22,514 nucleotides of DNA from an uncultured Bacteroidales bacterium (GTDB taxonomy: Bacteria; Bacteroidota; Bacteroidia; Bacteroidales; UBA932). The stretch's first letter is position 1. The number at the start of each line of letters is the position of its first letter. The translations under genes were made by a program, and so were the position numbers. The notes beneath the pieces were generated by a model, which was not told the origin of the DNA, made no database searches, and saw only the letters and a program-made list of their open reading frames with translations. The stretch lies in contig CAKVDS010000042.1 in the NCBI GenBank assembly GCA_934726455.1, forward strand, positions 1-22,514, read 5' to 3'. Below are positions 15,959-22,174 of the stretch, piece after piece.

Positions 15959-16569
15959 GGTTTGAAAATCTGGCGGTTGAGAATCGACCGGCCAAGCGTC
16001 AGCGAGTCGGCGTATTCAAGGTCGTCACCGAAACCGAGTCCGCGGGCGAGAGTGGAGACCTTGACTCCAAGGCCCTCTATCTGACGATATATATAGAAAG
16101 ACGTTGTCTCCCCTTCCACATCCCCGCTCAAGGCGAGTATGACTTCCACCGGCCCTTCAGCCGACTTGAGCCGCTCTACGAGCTGGCGGATATTGAGGTC
16201 GGAGGGCCCCACTCCGTTGATCGGAGATATGATGCCTCCGAGCACATGGTACACTCCCCTATACTGCCCCGTATCTTCGATGCTCATGACATCCCGCACG
16301 CTCTCCACCACGCAGATAGTATTATGGTCGCGGGTCTTGTCCGCACAGATCGAGCAGGTGTCCCCGTCCGAGATCATCATGCAGGTACGGCAATAATGCA
16401 CATCATCCGCGAGGCGGTCTATCGCCGAAGCGAAACGGTGTATGTTCTCTGAAGGCTGGCGAAGCAGATGCAGGGCCAAGCGCAAAGCGCTGCGGGAGCC
16501 CACCCCCGGAAGGGAGCTGATGGCTTCCACAGCGTCTTTCAGCAACTTGGATGGATAACGGTCAGTCAA
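15955..16569 (-). CDS. recR: Recombination protein RecR (TTG start)
   Basis: A 204-residue RecR, which with RecO loads RecA on gapped DNA. It has the N-terminal helix-hairpin-helix (SSLPGVGSRSALR, 18-30), a four-cysteine zinc finger (C60, C63, C72, C75), a Toprim domain (VVESVRDVMSIEDTG onward) and a Walker-like C-terminal region with ALSGDVEGETTSFYI. The conserved N-terminal YPSKLL fixes the start to a TTG at 16569; there is no nearby in-frame ATG. That TTG comes directly after the fba stop TAG, in the same reading frame, so recR is probably translated by reinitiation. Confidence 0.94.
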   Translation of the reverse strand: MTDRYPSKLLKDAVEAISSLPGVGSRSALRLALHLLRQPSENIHRFASAIDRLADDVHYCRTCMMISDGDTCSICADKTRDHNTICVVESVRDVMSIEDTGQYRGVYHVLGGIISPINGVGPSDLNIRQLVERLKSAEGPVEVILALSGDVEGETTSFYIYRQIEGLGVKVSTLARGLGFGDDLEYADSLTLGRSILNRQIFKP

Positions 16570-17574
16570 CTACCTGGCCTTTCCGTTGGAACCGAGCACG
16601 TCCACAATCTTGTGGATGTACATCTTCTTCATCTCCTCACGAGCCGGCTTGAGGTACTGGCGAGGGTCGAAGTCTGCCGGATGCTCAGCAAGGTGCTCGC
16701 GGATGGCGGCGGTCATGGCCAGACGAGAGTCTGAGTCGATGTTGATCTTGCAGACAGCGCTCTTGGCTGCCTTGCGGAGCTGCTCCTCAGGGATACCTAC
16801 AGCATCAGGAAGTTTTCCGCCGTACTTGTTGATGGTGTCGACATACTCCTGAGGCACTGATGATGAGCCGTGGAGCACGATAGGGAAGCCAGGAAGCTTC
16901 TTCTCGATAGCCTTCAACACGTCAAATGCGAGAGGCGGCGGCACAAGGCGTCCCGTCTTAGGGTCGCGGGTGCACTGCTCAGGCTTGAACTTATATGCTC
17001 CGTGTGAAGTACCGATAGAGATTGCAAGAGAGTCGCAGCCTGTCTTCTTCACGAAGTCGATCACTTCCTCCGGACGTGTGTAGTGAGACTCCTCTGAAGC
17101 GACCTCTTCCTCAACTCCGGCGAGAACGCCGAGCTCGGCCTCAACGGTAACGTCATACTTGTGGGCATACTTCACCACTTTCTTGGTTAGGGCGACATTC
17201 TCATCATACGGAAGGGCAGAGCCGTCGATCATCACTGAAGAGAAGCCGAAGTCCACGCAGCTCTTGCAGAGCTCGTAGCTGTCACCATGGTCAAGATGGA
17301 GCACAATCTGAGGCTTTTTCCAGCCCAGTTCCTTTGCATACTCCACAGCACCCTGCGCCATGTAGCGGAGAAGGGTCTGGTTCGCATAGTTGCGGGCACC
17401 CTTGGACACCTGGAGAATCACCGGAGACTTGGTCTCGGCGGCAGCCTGGATGATGGCCTGAAGCTGCTCCATATTGTTGAAGTTGAATGCAGGAACGGCG
17501 TATCCGCCCTTTACGGCCTTGGCAAACATCGCACGAGTGTTGACCAGTCCGAGATCCTTATAAGAAACCTTCAT
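16570..17574 (-). CDS. fba: Class II fructose-bisphosphate aldolase
   Basis: A 334-residue zinc-dependent aldolase that interconverts fructose 1,6-bisphosphate with DHAP and glyceraldehyde 3-phosphate in glycolysis and gluconeogenesis. The active-site D95 and zinc ligand H96 are in LHLDHGD; other sites are E147 (VEAELG), H191 (GTSHGAY), H235 (VLHGSSS) and the phosphate/substrate-binding NIDSDSR (278-284). Length is in the normal range. A near-consensus -7 box (GATATTTG, 17595-17602) lies about 20 bases upstream. recR follows immediately in the same frame. On the other side the gene borders the prophage. Confidence 0.96.
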   Translation of the reverse strand: MKVSYKDLGLVNTRAMFAKAVKGGYAVPAFNFNNMEQLQAIIQAAAETKSPVILQVSKGARNYANQTLLRYMAQGAVEYAKELGWKKPQIVLHLDHGDSYELCKSCVDFGFSSVMIDGSALPYDENVALTKKVVKYAHKYDVTVEAELGVLAGVEEEVASEESHYTRPEEVIDFVKKTGCDSLAISIGTSHGAYKFKPEQCTRDPKTGRLVPPPLAFDVLKAIEKKLPGFPIVLHGSSSVPQEYVDTINKYGGKLPDAVGIPEEQLRKAAKSAVCKINIDSDSRLAMTAAIREHLAEHPADFDPRQYLKPAREEMKKMYIHKIVDVLGSNGKAR

Positions 17575-17594
17575 AAGACAATAATTTATTATAA

Positions 17595-17602
17595 CAAATA
17601 TC
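17595..17602 (-). promoter_or_regulatory. Probable -7 box of fba
   Basis: GATATTTG on the minus strand differs from TAnnTTTG in the first base. It is 20 bases before the ATG at 17574, and no clear -33 box is seen. Confidence 0.4.
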
Positions 17603-17631
17603 TTGTTTCCAAAAAATCGCGTAAAATTAAT

Positions 17632-17639
17632 TATTTTTG
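17632..17639 (+). promoter_or_regulatory. -7 box for the integrase leader ORF
   Basis: TATTTTTG fits TAnnTTTG and ends 11 bases before the ATG at 17651. No good -33 box is seen. It may belong either to the host or to the prophage, depending on where the junction lies. Confidence 0.4.
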
Positions 17640-17650
17640 CGGAAACGTCA

Positions 17651-17800
17651 ATGAGTTACAACAAATTTTTGCACCCCACGGCCCTGCAAGGCCACACCGC
17701 CGCCGGAGCGGCAACAGGTGGGAGTGCGCAAAGGTGCGCAAAGTGTCTGGCCAATGTACAACGGAGGCGGAAGACTGAATACAAAATGCACAAAAGATGA
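17651..17800 (+). CDS. Leader ORF overlapping the integrase start (49 aa)
   Basis: ATG 17651 to TGA 17800 encodes 49 residues beginning MSYNKFLHPTALQGH. The middle is Ala/Gly-rich with CAKC, and the end is basic (NVQRRRKTEYKMHKR). Its stop overlaps the integrase ATG as ATGA, the usual sign of translational coupling, and a -7 box lies 11 bases upstream. I recognise no domain. It could be a small regulator or excisionase-like leader, or the truncated 5' end of a host gene cut by integration. Direct 10-base repeats (17723-17742) lie inside it. Confidence 0.35.
   Translation: MSYNKFLHPTALQGHTAAGAATGGSAQRCAKCLANVQRRRKTEYKMHKR
17723..17742. repeat. Tandem 10-base repeat upstream of the integrase
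   Basis: GTGCGCAAAG occurs twice in a row at 17723-17732 and 17733-17742. Its place just upstream of int makes it a candidate integrase arm-type or regulatory site, but nothing proves this. Confidence 0.45.
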
Positions 17801-18978
17801 TAAGGATTTCCCTCTATTTTGACGGCCGCAGGCTTGATGACAACGGGTGCGGCCGCGTCCGGCTGATGATCAACAACCACTCGCGGACGGCCCTCATGGA
17901 CACGGGGGTCAAGGTAGCCCCGAACCAGTGGGACGCGCCCTCGAAGAAGATAGTCCGGCATCCCCAGAGGGGCAACCTCAACGCGTGGCTCGGAAAGCTT
18001 CTGATAGCCGCCGAAGACAGGGCGCGCGAACTGGCCCTTTCGGGGGCGGCAAAGGACATGTCCGTGACTGACATCGCGCAAGACCTCAAGGCGCGCCTGT
18101 GGGGCACGGGGGACACCGGGCCGGCACATCCGTTCCGGGAATATGCGGACAAGTTCGTCGCGACGAAAAACGGCACCACGGCGCGGACTTACAGAACCAT
18201 GCTCAACAGCCTCGACCGCTACGACCCCAAGGCCGCCGCACGGGACATCGGGGCGTTTACATCGCAGTGGGCGCATAAGCTCGACACGTGGGTGACGGCG
18301 GAATACTCCCCGACCACCCGGAACACGTTCCTCACCAACCTTGCCGCCATCTTCCACCAGGCACAGAGGGACGGGATAATCAGCACCGATCCTTTTGCGG
18401 ACGTCAGGCGCAAGACCGTCCAGACGCGCAAGCGCTCCCTCTCCCGTGACCAGTTCCGCACGCTCTGGTTCTCGGAGCCGCAAGGCAGGCAGGAACGCAA
18501 GGCGCTCGACCTTTTCAAGGCCTCGTTCCTCATGATCGCGGCGAACCCCGTGGACATTTCGCGGATGACGGAGAAATCCATAGTCAACGGGCGCATTGAA
18601 TACGACCGCGCCAAGACCGGGAAGCATTACTCCATCGCGGTCGTGCCGGAGCTTGCACCCGTCCTGGAGCAGTACCGGAAAGGAGGGAAACTTTTCGCTC
18701 CCCTTACAAAGGGGTCGTACGACTCCGCCGCGAGCTACCTCAACTCCGGGCTGCGGCGGCTCGCAAAGCGTCTCGACCTGCCGCCCGTGACGTTCTACTG
18801 GGCGCGGCACTCGTGGGCGAGCTTCGCCGCCAATTTGGACATCCCCGTCGAGGTCATCAGCTCCGCCCTCGGCCACAGCCACGGATCCGCCGTCACCCTC
18901 ATATATATAGCCATCGACCTCCGGAAGGTGGACAGGGCGCACCGGCAGGTTCTGGACTATGTGCTCGAGGACAAATGA
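17797..18978 (+). CDS. Tyrosine recombinase (phage integrase), IntDOT-like
   Basis: A 393-residue site-specific recombinase that should integrate and excise the prophage. It has an N-terminal arm-binding-type domain (about 1-100), a SAM-like core-binding domain (about 110-205) and a catalytic domain (about 215-385). The catalytic residues seen are a lysine in the RAKTGK strand (273/276), R337 and H338 in WARHSWASFA, H360 in ALGHS, and the nucleophile Y370 in LIYIA. The first catalytic arginine is not at its usual place, which reads AANPVDI. Loss of Arg I is known in Bacteroides integrases such as IntDOT, so the enzyme can still be active. The start overlaps the leader ORF stop by 4 bases. Confidence 0.92.
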   Translation: MIRISLYFDGRRLDDNGCGRVRLMINNHSRTALMDTGVKVAPNQWDAPSKKIVRHPQRGNLNAWLGKLLIAAEDRARELALSGAAKDMSVTDIAQDLKARLWGTGDTGPAHPFREYADKFVATKNGTTARTYRTMLNSLDRYDPKAAARDIGAFTSQWAHKLDTWVTAEYSPTTRNTFLTNLAAIFHQAQRDGIISTDPFADVRRKTVQTRKRSLSRDQFRTLWFSEPQGRQERKALDLFKASFLMIAANPVDISRMTEKSIVNGRIEYDRAKTGKHYSIAVVPELAPVLEQYRKGGKLFAPLTKGSYDSAASYLNSGLRRLAKRLDLPPVTFYWARHSWASFAANLDIPVEVISSALGHSHGSAVTLIYIAIDLRKVDRAHRQVLDYVLEDK

Positions 18979-18982
18979 CAAA

Positions 18983-19002
18983 GCCCCGGCAACCGCCGGG
19001 GC
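18983..19002 (-). terminator. GC-rich hairpin between int and DUF5053
   Basis: GCCCCGGC-AACC-GCCGGGGC is a perfect 8-base stem with a 4-base loop. On the minus strand TTTGTC follows it; on the plus strand GCAAAAC follows. It therefore best fits the end of the minus-strand DUF5053 unit, with a weak T-run. Confidence 0.6.
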
Positions 19003-19052
19003 GCAAAACAAAGTTACGGAAATCAGAGCGACAAGGCGCTCAGATGTGTCTG

Positions 19053-19424
19053 TTAGTCCATTTTCGCGGCATCGATCTCATCCGCGTGCGCCTGCAGGCG
19101 TTTTGCGATGTCCCGGAAAGCCGCCGTCAGTTCATCGTATTCCTCCGCGCTGAAGGCTTCGTCCTTGCGCCGCAACGTACACCCTTGAATGCGTTGCGCC
19201 ATCCACTCGCCGGGCTTGTTGAAATATTGCTGCGCGACCGCTGAAGTATCCAGAAGATCTTCAAGTTCCGTAAATGCGAGCCACGCCGCGCCCTCTTTCG
19301 TCTTCATGAGCTCGCGGCGTCTTTCCTCGTAAACGTCCGCTCTCAAAATTTTTCTTTTGCCAAGATACATTTTTTCGGTAAATTCGCCCCCGATCTCTCG
19401 GGGGCTTTTTAAGTTAAACTTCAT
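19053..19424 (-). CDS. DUF5053 family phage protein
   Basis: A 123-residue protein resembling the DUF5053 family, small proteins common in Bacteroidota prophages. The family signature is the stretch LLDTSAVAQQYFNKPGEWMA (about 57-76), with the look of a helix-turn-helix, followed by QRIQG and a C-terminal AFRDIAKRL helix. A DNA-binding role is likely but unproven. The start at 19424 overlaps the 41-aa ORF by 11 bases; an alternative ATG at 19370 would give 105 residues. A strong plus-strand terminator structure lies within codons 7-13 of the longer form, which makes the shorter start attractive. Confidence 0.7.
   Translation of the reverse strand: MKFNLKSPREIGGEFTEKMYLGKRKILRADVYEERRRELMKTKEGAAWLAFTELEDLLDTSAVAQQYFNKPGEWMAQRIQGCTLRRKDEAFSAEEYDELTAAFRDIAKRLQAHADEIDAAKMD
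19386..19410 (+). terminator. Plus-strand intrinsic terminator inside the DUF5053 ORF
   Basis: GCCCCCGA-TCTC-TCGGGGGC followed by TTTTT on the plus strand. The stem of 8 perfect pairs, tetraloop and T-run are all as expected. It lies 408 bases past the integrase stop and would stop int transcripts from running further into the prophage. It sits within, or directly before, the coding part of the opposite-strand DUF5053 gene. Confidence 0.75.
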
Positions 19425-19539
19425 CTTTCAAGGCATTCAAAAGGCCTTCGATTTTTCTAATCAATGCTTGGTTTTCATCATTTTCAATTAATTGCAAGAG
19501 GATTGAAATTTGATAAATCAAGCATTCTTTGTAACTCAT
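19414..19539 (-). CDS. Small acidic helical protein (41 aa)
   Basis: ATG 19539 to TAA 19414 encodes 41 residues beginning MSYKECLIYQ and ending LLNALKDEV, probably one or two amphipathic helices. A perfect promoter lies upstream (19569-19600). A strong Shine-Dalgarno (AAGGAGG), unusual in this genome, lies 11 bases before the ATG. Between them is a two-codon mini-ORF (ATG AAA TGA, 19536-19544) whose stop overlaps this ATG. The gene overlaps the longer DUF5053 frame by 11 bases and probably shares its transcript. I do not recognise a function. Confidence 0.6.
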   Translation of the reverse strand: MSYKECLIYQISILLQLIENDENQALIRKIEGLLNALKDEV

Positions 19540-19568
19540 TTCATTTTACACCTCCTTTGTTCATGTCA

Positions 19569-19600
19569 CAAAGGTAGGCATTTTCTTTGAAATAATCAAA
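19569..19600 (-). promoter_or_regulatory. Promoter of the 41-aa/DUF5053 unit
   Basis: On the minus strand, TTTG (19600-19597), 20 bases, then TACCTTTG (19576-19569). Both boxes are perfect. Confidence 0.7.
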
Positions 19601-19612
19601 TTTAATTCAAGA

Positions 19613-19816
19613 TTATTCCACTTTTTCGGAAGAATCCTTGAACGCCATGTCCAATTTTTCAAGCATGATTTCGAATTTGCCCCGGATGTCCACGCCGGCG
19701 GCCTTGAGCCGTCTGTATTTTTCGGCCGTATCTTCCCTTACGCAAAGGGATATGGTCTTCGTGTAAATGCGCGGGTCTTTCCTGCCTGCCCCGGGTCTCG
19801 CACCTCCCCAGCTCAT
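19613..19816 (-). CDS. Small phage protein with GGARPGAGRK motif (67 aa)
   Basis: A 67-residue basic protein starting MSWGGARPGAGRKDPR. This glycine/arginine motif is very common at the start of small phage-encoded proteins and resembles an AT-hook. The rest (SLCVREDTAEKYRRLKAAG onward) looks like a ribbon-helix-helix or similar small DNA-binding fold. The ATG overlaps the stop of the upstream 82-aa gene by 4 bases, so the two are coupled. A DNA-binding regulatory role is plausible but not shown. Confidence 0.7.
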   Translation of the reverse strand: MSWGGARPGAGRKDPRIYTKTISLCVREDTAEKYRRLKAAGVDIRGKFEIMLEKLDMAFKDSSEKVE

Positions 19817-20061
19817 GCCTCCCCCACCTCTTCATCAGTCCACCAAGCGAACACTCCGACCTGCTCGCCGTCCCTGTCACGCACTTCCACAGCCTCGCAT
19901 TCGCCGCTCCATGTGCCGACCTTCTCGACAAAGCGGTCATCCTCCTCAAGGCCGCGCGTCCTGTCATCTATCGATGTGCGCTCTATCGTCCCGTCGCATT
20001 CTTTTGCGATCTCCTTTGCGGCCTTGAGGGCCTCGCCTTTCGTGCAGTACAATGTCTTCAT
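19813..20061 (-). CDS. Hypothetical phage protein (82 aa)
   Basis: An unrecognised, acidic, soluble protein of 82 residues beginning MKTLYCTKGEALKAAKEIAK and ending FAWWTDEEVGEA. The frame is open to 20133, but that start is a TTG within 3 bases of the -7 box. ATG 20061, preceded by AAAGGA, is therefore the better start. A full promoter lies upstream (20123-20154), and the GGARPGAGRK protein follows with a 4-base overlap. Confidence 0.65.
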   Translation of the reverse strand: MKTLYCTKGEALKAAKEIAKECDGTIERTSIDDRTRGLEEDDRFVEKVGTWSGECEAVEVRDRDGEQVGVFAWWTDEEVGEA

Positions 20062-20122
20062 TTTTCCTTTGTCGCCCCACACTTGAGCGGCGGCCTGCTT
20101 TAGCTTGTCTGTTCTGATGGCA

Positions 20123-20154
20123 CAAAGGTACAATTAATTTTTGAATTACACAAA
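20123..20154 (-). promoter_or_regulatory. Promoter of the 82-aa/67-aa unit
   Basis: On the minus strand, TTTG (20154-20151), 20 bases, then TACCTTTG (20130-20123). The -7 sequence and spacing equal those of the promoter at 19569-19600. Confidence 0.7.
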
Positions 20155-20184
20155 CTTTTTTCAAGAAAAGTGCATCTTTTCATG

Positions 20185-20211
20185 AAAAAGGGAGAGACTT
20201 GCGCCCCTCCC
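20185..20211 (-). terminator. Intrinsic terminator after hicB
   Basis: On the minus strand, GGGAGGGGC-GCAA-GTCTCTCCC (9 pairs including two G-U) is followed by TTTTT. It lies 28 bases past the hicB stop and closes the hicAB unit. Confidence 0.8.
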
Positions 20212-20238
20212 CGGTGAAAACAATGAACAAATCCGCCA

Positions 20239-20649
20239 TCAGGCGAACTTGACTTTAGAAAGGCGGTCGCAGAACACCTTGACACCCTCCTCTATCTTGC
20301 GGGTGGTAGCGGCTGACGGATGCCTGTACCCGCTGATGTAGTGCCCGAGCTGCTTCTGGTTCACGCCCGTGAGACGTGACAGCCCGGCGAGGGTGAACAC
20401 GTTTGCGAAGTCCTGGAGGAATGAGGGCACGTCATAGACGAACTCGAAATCCGCCTCCTGAAAGACCTCCCCGGACTTCCTGTAAAATCCCTTCATCTCT
20501 TCATACGCCTTCAGGAAATCGGCCTTTGCGGACTCCACCGAAGCCCCTGTGCCCGTGCACAGATAGTCCAGATCGTCGTTGTCCATATAGACGCTATACC
20601 GCCCGTCCCTGCCTTTTTCAATGATTGCCTTTACTTTCCTTGTTTCCAT
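20239..20649 (-). CDS. hicB: HicB-type antitoxin with helix-turn-helix
   Basis: A 136-residue antitoxin that should bind and block HicA and repress its own promoter. The N-terminal part (about 1-75) has the HicB partial RNase-H-like fold: strands KVKAIIEKGRDGRYSVYM, then TGTGASVESAKADFLKAYEEM. The C-terminal part (about 85-125) is an XRE-like helix-turn-helix (LAGLSRLTGVNQKQLGHYISG). Length is typical for HicB forms with a DNA-binding tail. It follows hicA by 27 bases, toxin first as is usual for this family, and ends before a strong terminator. Confidence 0.88.
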   Translation of the reverse strand: METRKVKAIIEKGRDGRYSVYMDNDDLDYLCTGTGASVESAKADFLKAYEEMKGFYRKSGEVFQEADFEFVYDVPSFLQDFANVFTLAGLSRLTGVNQKQLGHYISGYRHPSAATTRKIEEGVKVFCDRLSKVKFA

Positions 20650-20676
20650 ATTCTTTCTTTTTTTAAGCGTGCGGGG

Positions 20677-20865
20677 CTATTTCAACCCCGCCGCTTTCAT
20701 GATTGAGTTAAGTGTCCCGGGTGCCACCTCTTCCGAGCCGTGGCGGCTTGTCGTGAAGTATTTGCCCGTTCGCGGCGAATACCATAGCGGATGCCCGGCC
20801 CGTTCCTTTTCGGTGTCGTAGCATCCGATTTCCCGGAGCTTCTTGTGCAATTCGTTGTATTTCAT
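20677..20865 (-). CDS. hicA: HicA-type mRNA interferase toxin
   Basis: A 62-residue toxin of the HicA family, a small double-stranded-RNA-binding fold that cleaves mRNA. The likely catalytic histidine is H25 in RAGHPLWYS; the downstream HG motif (H42-G43) and the C-terminal signature PGTLNSIMKAAGL are typical. No residue appears to be missing, so it is probably active and kept in check by HicB. A perfect promoter is at 20888-20918. The pair forms its own unit between the lysis-gene terminator and the terminator at 20185-20211. Confidence 0.88.
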   Translation of the reverse strand: MKYNELHKKLREIGCYDTEKERAGHPLWYSPRTGKYFTTSRHGSEEVAPGTLNSIMKAAGLK

Positions 20866-20887
20866 TTCTGTTCATTGTTTTCGATTA

Positions 20888-20918
20888 CAAAGATAGTAAT
20901 TTTTCTAACAACTGCAAA
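20888..20918 (-). promoter_or_regulatory. Promoter of hicAB
   Basis: On the minus strand, TTTG (20918-20915), 19 bases, then TATCTTTG (20895-20888). Both boxes are perfect, 22 bases before the hicA ATG. Confidence 0.8.
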
Positions 20919-20935
20919 ATATTTCCGACTTTCGC

Positions 20936-20964
20936 AAAAAATCGCCGCCCGAAGTGGACGGCGA
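20936..20964 (-). terminator. Intrinsic terminator after the lysis genes
   Basis: On the minus strand, TCGCCGTCC-ACTTC-GGGCGGCGA (9 pairs, one G-U) is followed by TTTTT. It lies about 25 bases past the DUF6808-like stop and separates the lysis genes from hicAB. Confidence 0.85.
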
Positions 20965-20965
20965 C

Positions 20966-20987
20966 ATGGAGTCTATATGGAGTCTAT
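20966..20987. repeat. Exact 11-base tandem duplication
   Basis: ATGGAGTCTAT occurs twice head to tail, between the DUF6808-like stop and the terminator. It is probably a slippage duplication. Confidence 0.6.
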
Positions 20988-20988
20988 G

Positions 20989-21483
20989 TCAGAAGTTCCA
21001 CCGGACGCCGGCGGTGACACCGAACCCGAACCGTGGCGCACCCCCGACATCGATGAGCACGGACGGCCCGGCGGCCAGTCCGAAGCCGAACCGGGGCTGC
21101 CGCTCCGCCTGCGTCAGCGTCACCACCTGCGTGACGGTCTTCCGGTAGATTTCCAGCTGCTCAAGGCGCGGCTCGTAGCCGGACACCACCGCCCGGTAGG
21201 TGCTGTCCCCGTACACCCGTTCAACCCTCGGGATGACCGTGTACACAGTATCCGTGACCCTCACAGTGTCCCGGACGGGGACAAGAATGAAGTCCTTGAC
21301 GGAGGAACGCACAAAAACGGGCTTTTCCACGCGTATAGTATCGCGTCTGACAACTTCTACCACTTCGGGCTTGATGGCCGCTTCCTGCCCGTTTGTGCGC
21401 GAATTGCGCCCGACCACGTAGCCGAGAGCGAAAACGAGCGCGGCCAGCGTGGCCGCACCCGTGAAAACGAACCGCTCACTCAT
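20989..21483 (-). CDS. Membrane-anchored phage protein, DUF6808-like
   Basis: A 164-residue protein with one N-terminal membrane segment (about 6-26, GAATLAALVFALGYVVG), an extended hydrophilic middle rich in Val, Arg and Asp-Thr (RRDTIRVEKP, VRDTVRVTDTVYTV), and a C-terminal part with FGFG repeats ending in Trp-Asn-Phe. It resembles small proteins next to endolysins in Bacteroidota phages (DUF6808/DUF6549 style). A spanin-like role is possible, but there is no lipobox and I cannot confirm it. The start at 21483 overlaps the endolysin gene by 8 bases; the frame is open to 21534. Confidence 0.6.
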   Translation of the reverse strand: MSERFVFTGAATLAALVFALGYVVGRNSRTNGQEAAIKPEVVEVVRRDTIRVEKPVFVRSSVKDFILVPVRDTVRVTDTVYTVIPRVERVYGDSTYRAVVSGYEPRLEQLEIYRKTVTQVVTLTQAERQPRFGFGLAAGPSVLIDVGGAPRFGFGVTAGVRWNF

Positions 21484-21847
21484 TGTAGTAGTCCCAGATG
21501 ACCTGCTGCGCCTTGGTGCCGTCGCAGTCCGCATGCACGAACGTGCGGCCTATGCCTATGCGCGTGAATCCGGCGGCGATCAATCCCGTCACCACCCTGT
21601 AGCGCGCCGCCGATCCGCCGCACCGGATGTCCACCGCCTTGCCTGTGCAGTGGGCCGAAGTCCCGGCGCGCCCGTGGGACTTCTCCCACGCCACGGTGCG
21701 GAACGCGGAATTGAGCACGAACGGGATGCCGGCCTTGGCCCTTGCCAAGTCGAGCATTGAAATCAGCCGCGCGTCCATGTCCTGGAGCGAACATGACGGG
21801 GAGCACGCCTTGAACTCCCCCTCCTTGAAGTATACGCTCTCAATCAT
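21476..21847 (-). CDS. M15-family peptidase, phage endolysin
   Basis: A 123-residue zinc peptidase of the M15 (D-Ala-D-Ala carboxypeptidase-like) type used by phages to cut cell-wall peptides at lysis. Expected features are SAFRT (47-51), the zinc ligands H66 (TSAHCTGKAVDIR) and D73, and H105 in TFVHADCDG. It has no signal peptide, so it would need a holin to reach the wall. It overlaps the upstream holin-position gene and the downstream DUF6808-like gene by 8 bases each, a compact lysis cassette. Confidence 0.88.
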   Translation of the reverse strand: MIESVYFKEGEFKACSPSCSLQDMDARLISMLDLARAKAGIPFVLNSAFRTVAWEKSHGRAGTSAHCTGKAVDIRCGGSAARYRVVTGLIAAGFTRIGIGRTFVHADCDGTKAQQVIWDYYNE

Positions 21848-22172
21848 TGCCGCCCTCCTCCTTGCAGAGCTTGCATATCCGTATCAGCCGCTCATCATTT
21901 GCGGTATCGACCGGGCATGGGGCCGCCGGGTCTTTGAAGCGGTGGGGGCACTTCGTGGTCTGCGCTATCACGTGCGACTTCATCGCGCTGTCCTTCTGCT
22001 CCATGTCCAATTTCTGGCACATCTGCTGGTAAAACTTTTCGTGCTCGTCGAGCAGCTGCACATATCGGTCGTAGGGGCTTTTCTTCTTGTCCACCGCCGC
22101 CTTTATGGCGGCCCAGCATCCGCCCCCACCGAGGGCGGACACCGCTGCCGTGATTATCGTAGTCCAGTCCAT
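21840..22172 (-). CDS. Small phage membrane protein in holin position (110 aa)
   Basis: One N-terminal hydrophobic segment (about 5-25, IITAAVSALGGGGCWAAI) is followed by a charged, coiled-coil-prone stretch (about 35-65). A C-terminal Cys/His cluster (CPHR, APCPVD, CKLC) could bind metal. Its place directly before the endolysin with an 8-base overlap suggests a holin or a lysis-control protein. No known holin family is recognised, so this rests on position and topology. It starts 2 bases after the repeat-protein stop. Confidence 0.6.
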   Translation of the reverse strand: MDWTTIITAAVSALGGGGCWAAIKAAVDKKKSPYDRYVQLLDEHEKFYQQMCQKLDMEQKDSAMKSHVIAQTTKCPHRFKDPAAPCPVDTANDERLIRICKLCKEEGGND

Positions 22173-22174
22173 AC

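Noticed and set aside
17656..19011. 451-codon open frame on the minus strand
   Set aside because: It is the shadow of the GC-rich integrase gene; the product is rich in Arg, Val and Gly without any recognisable motif.
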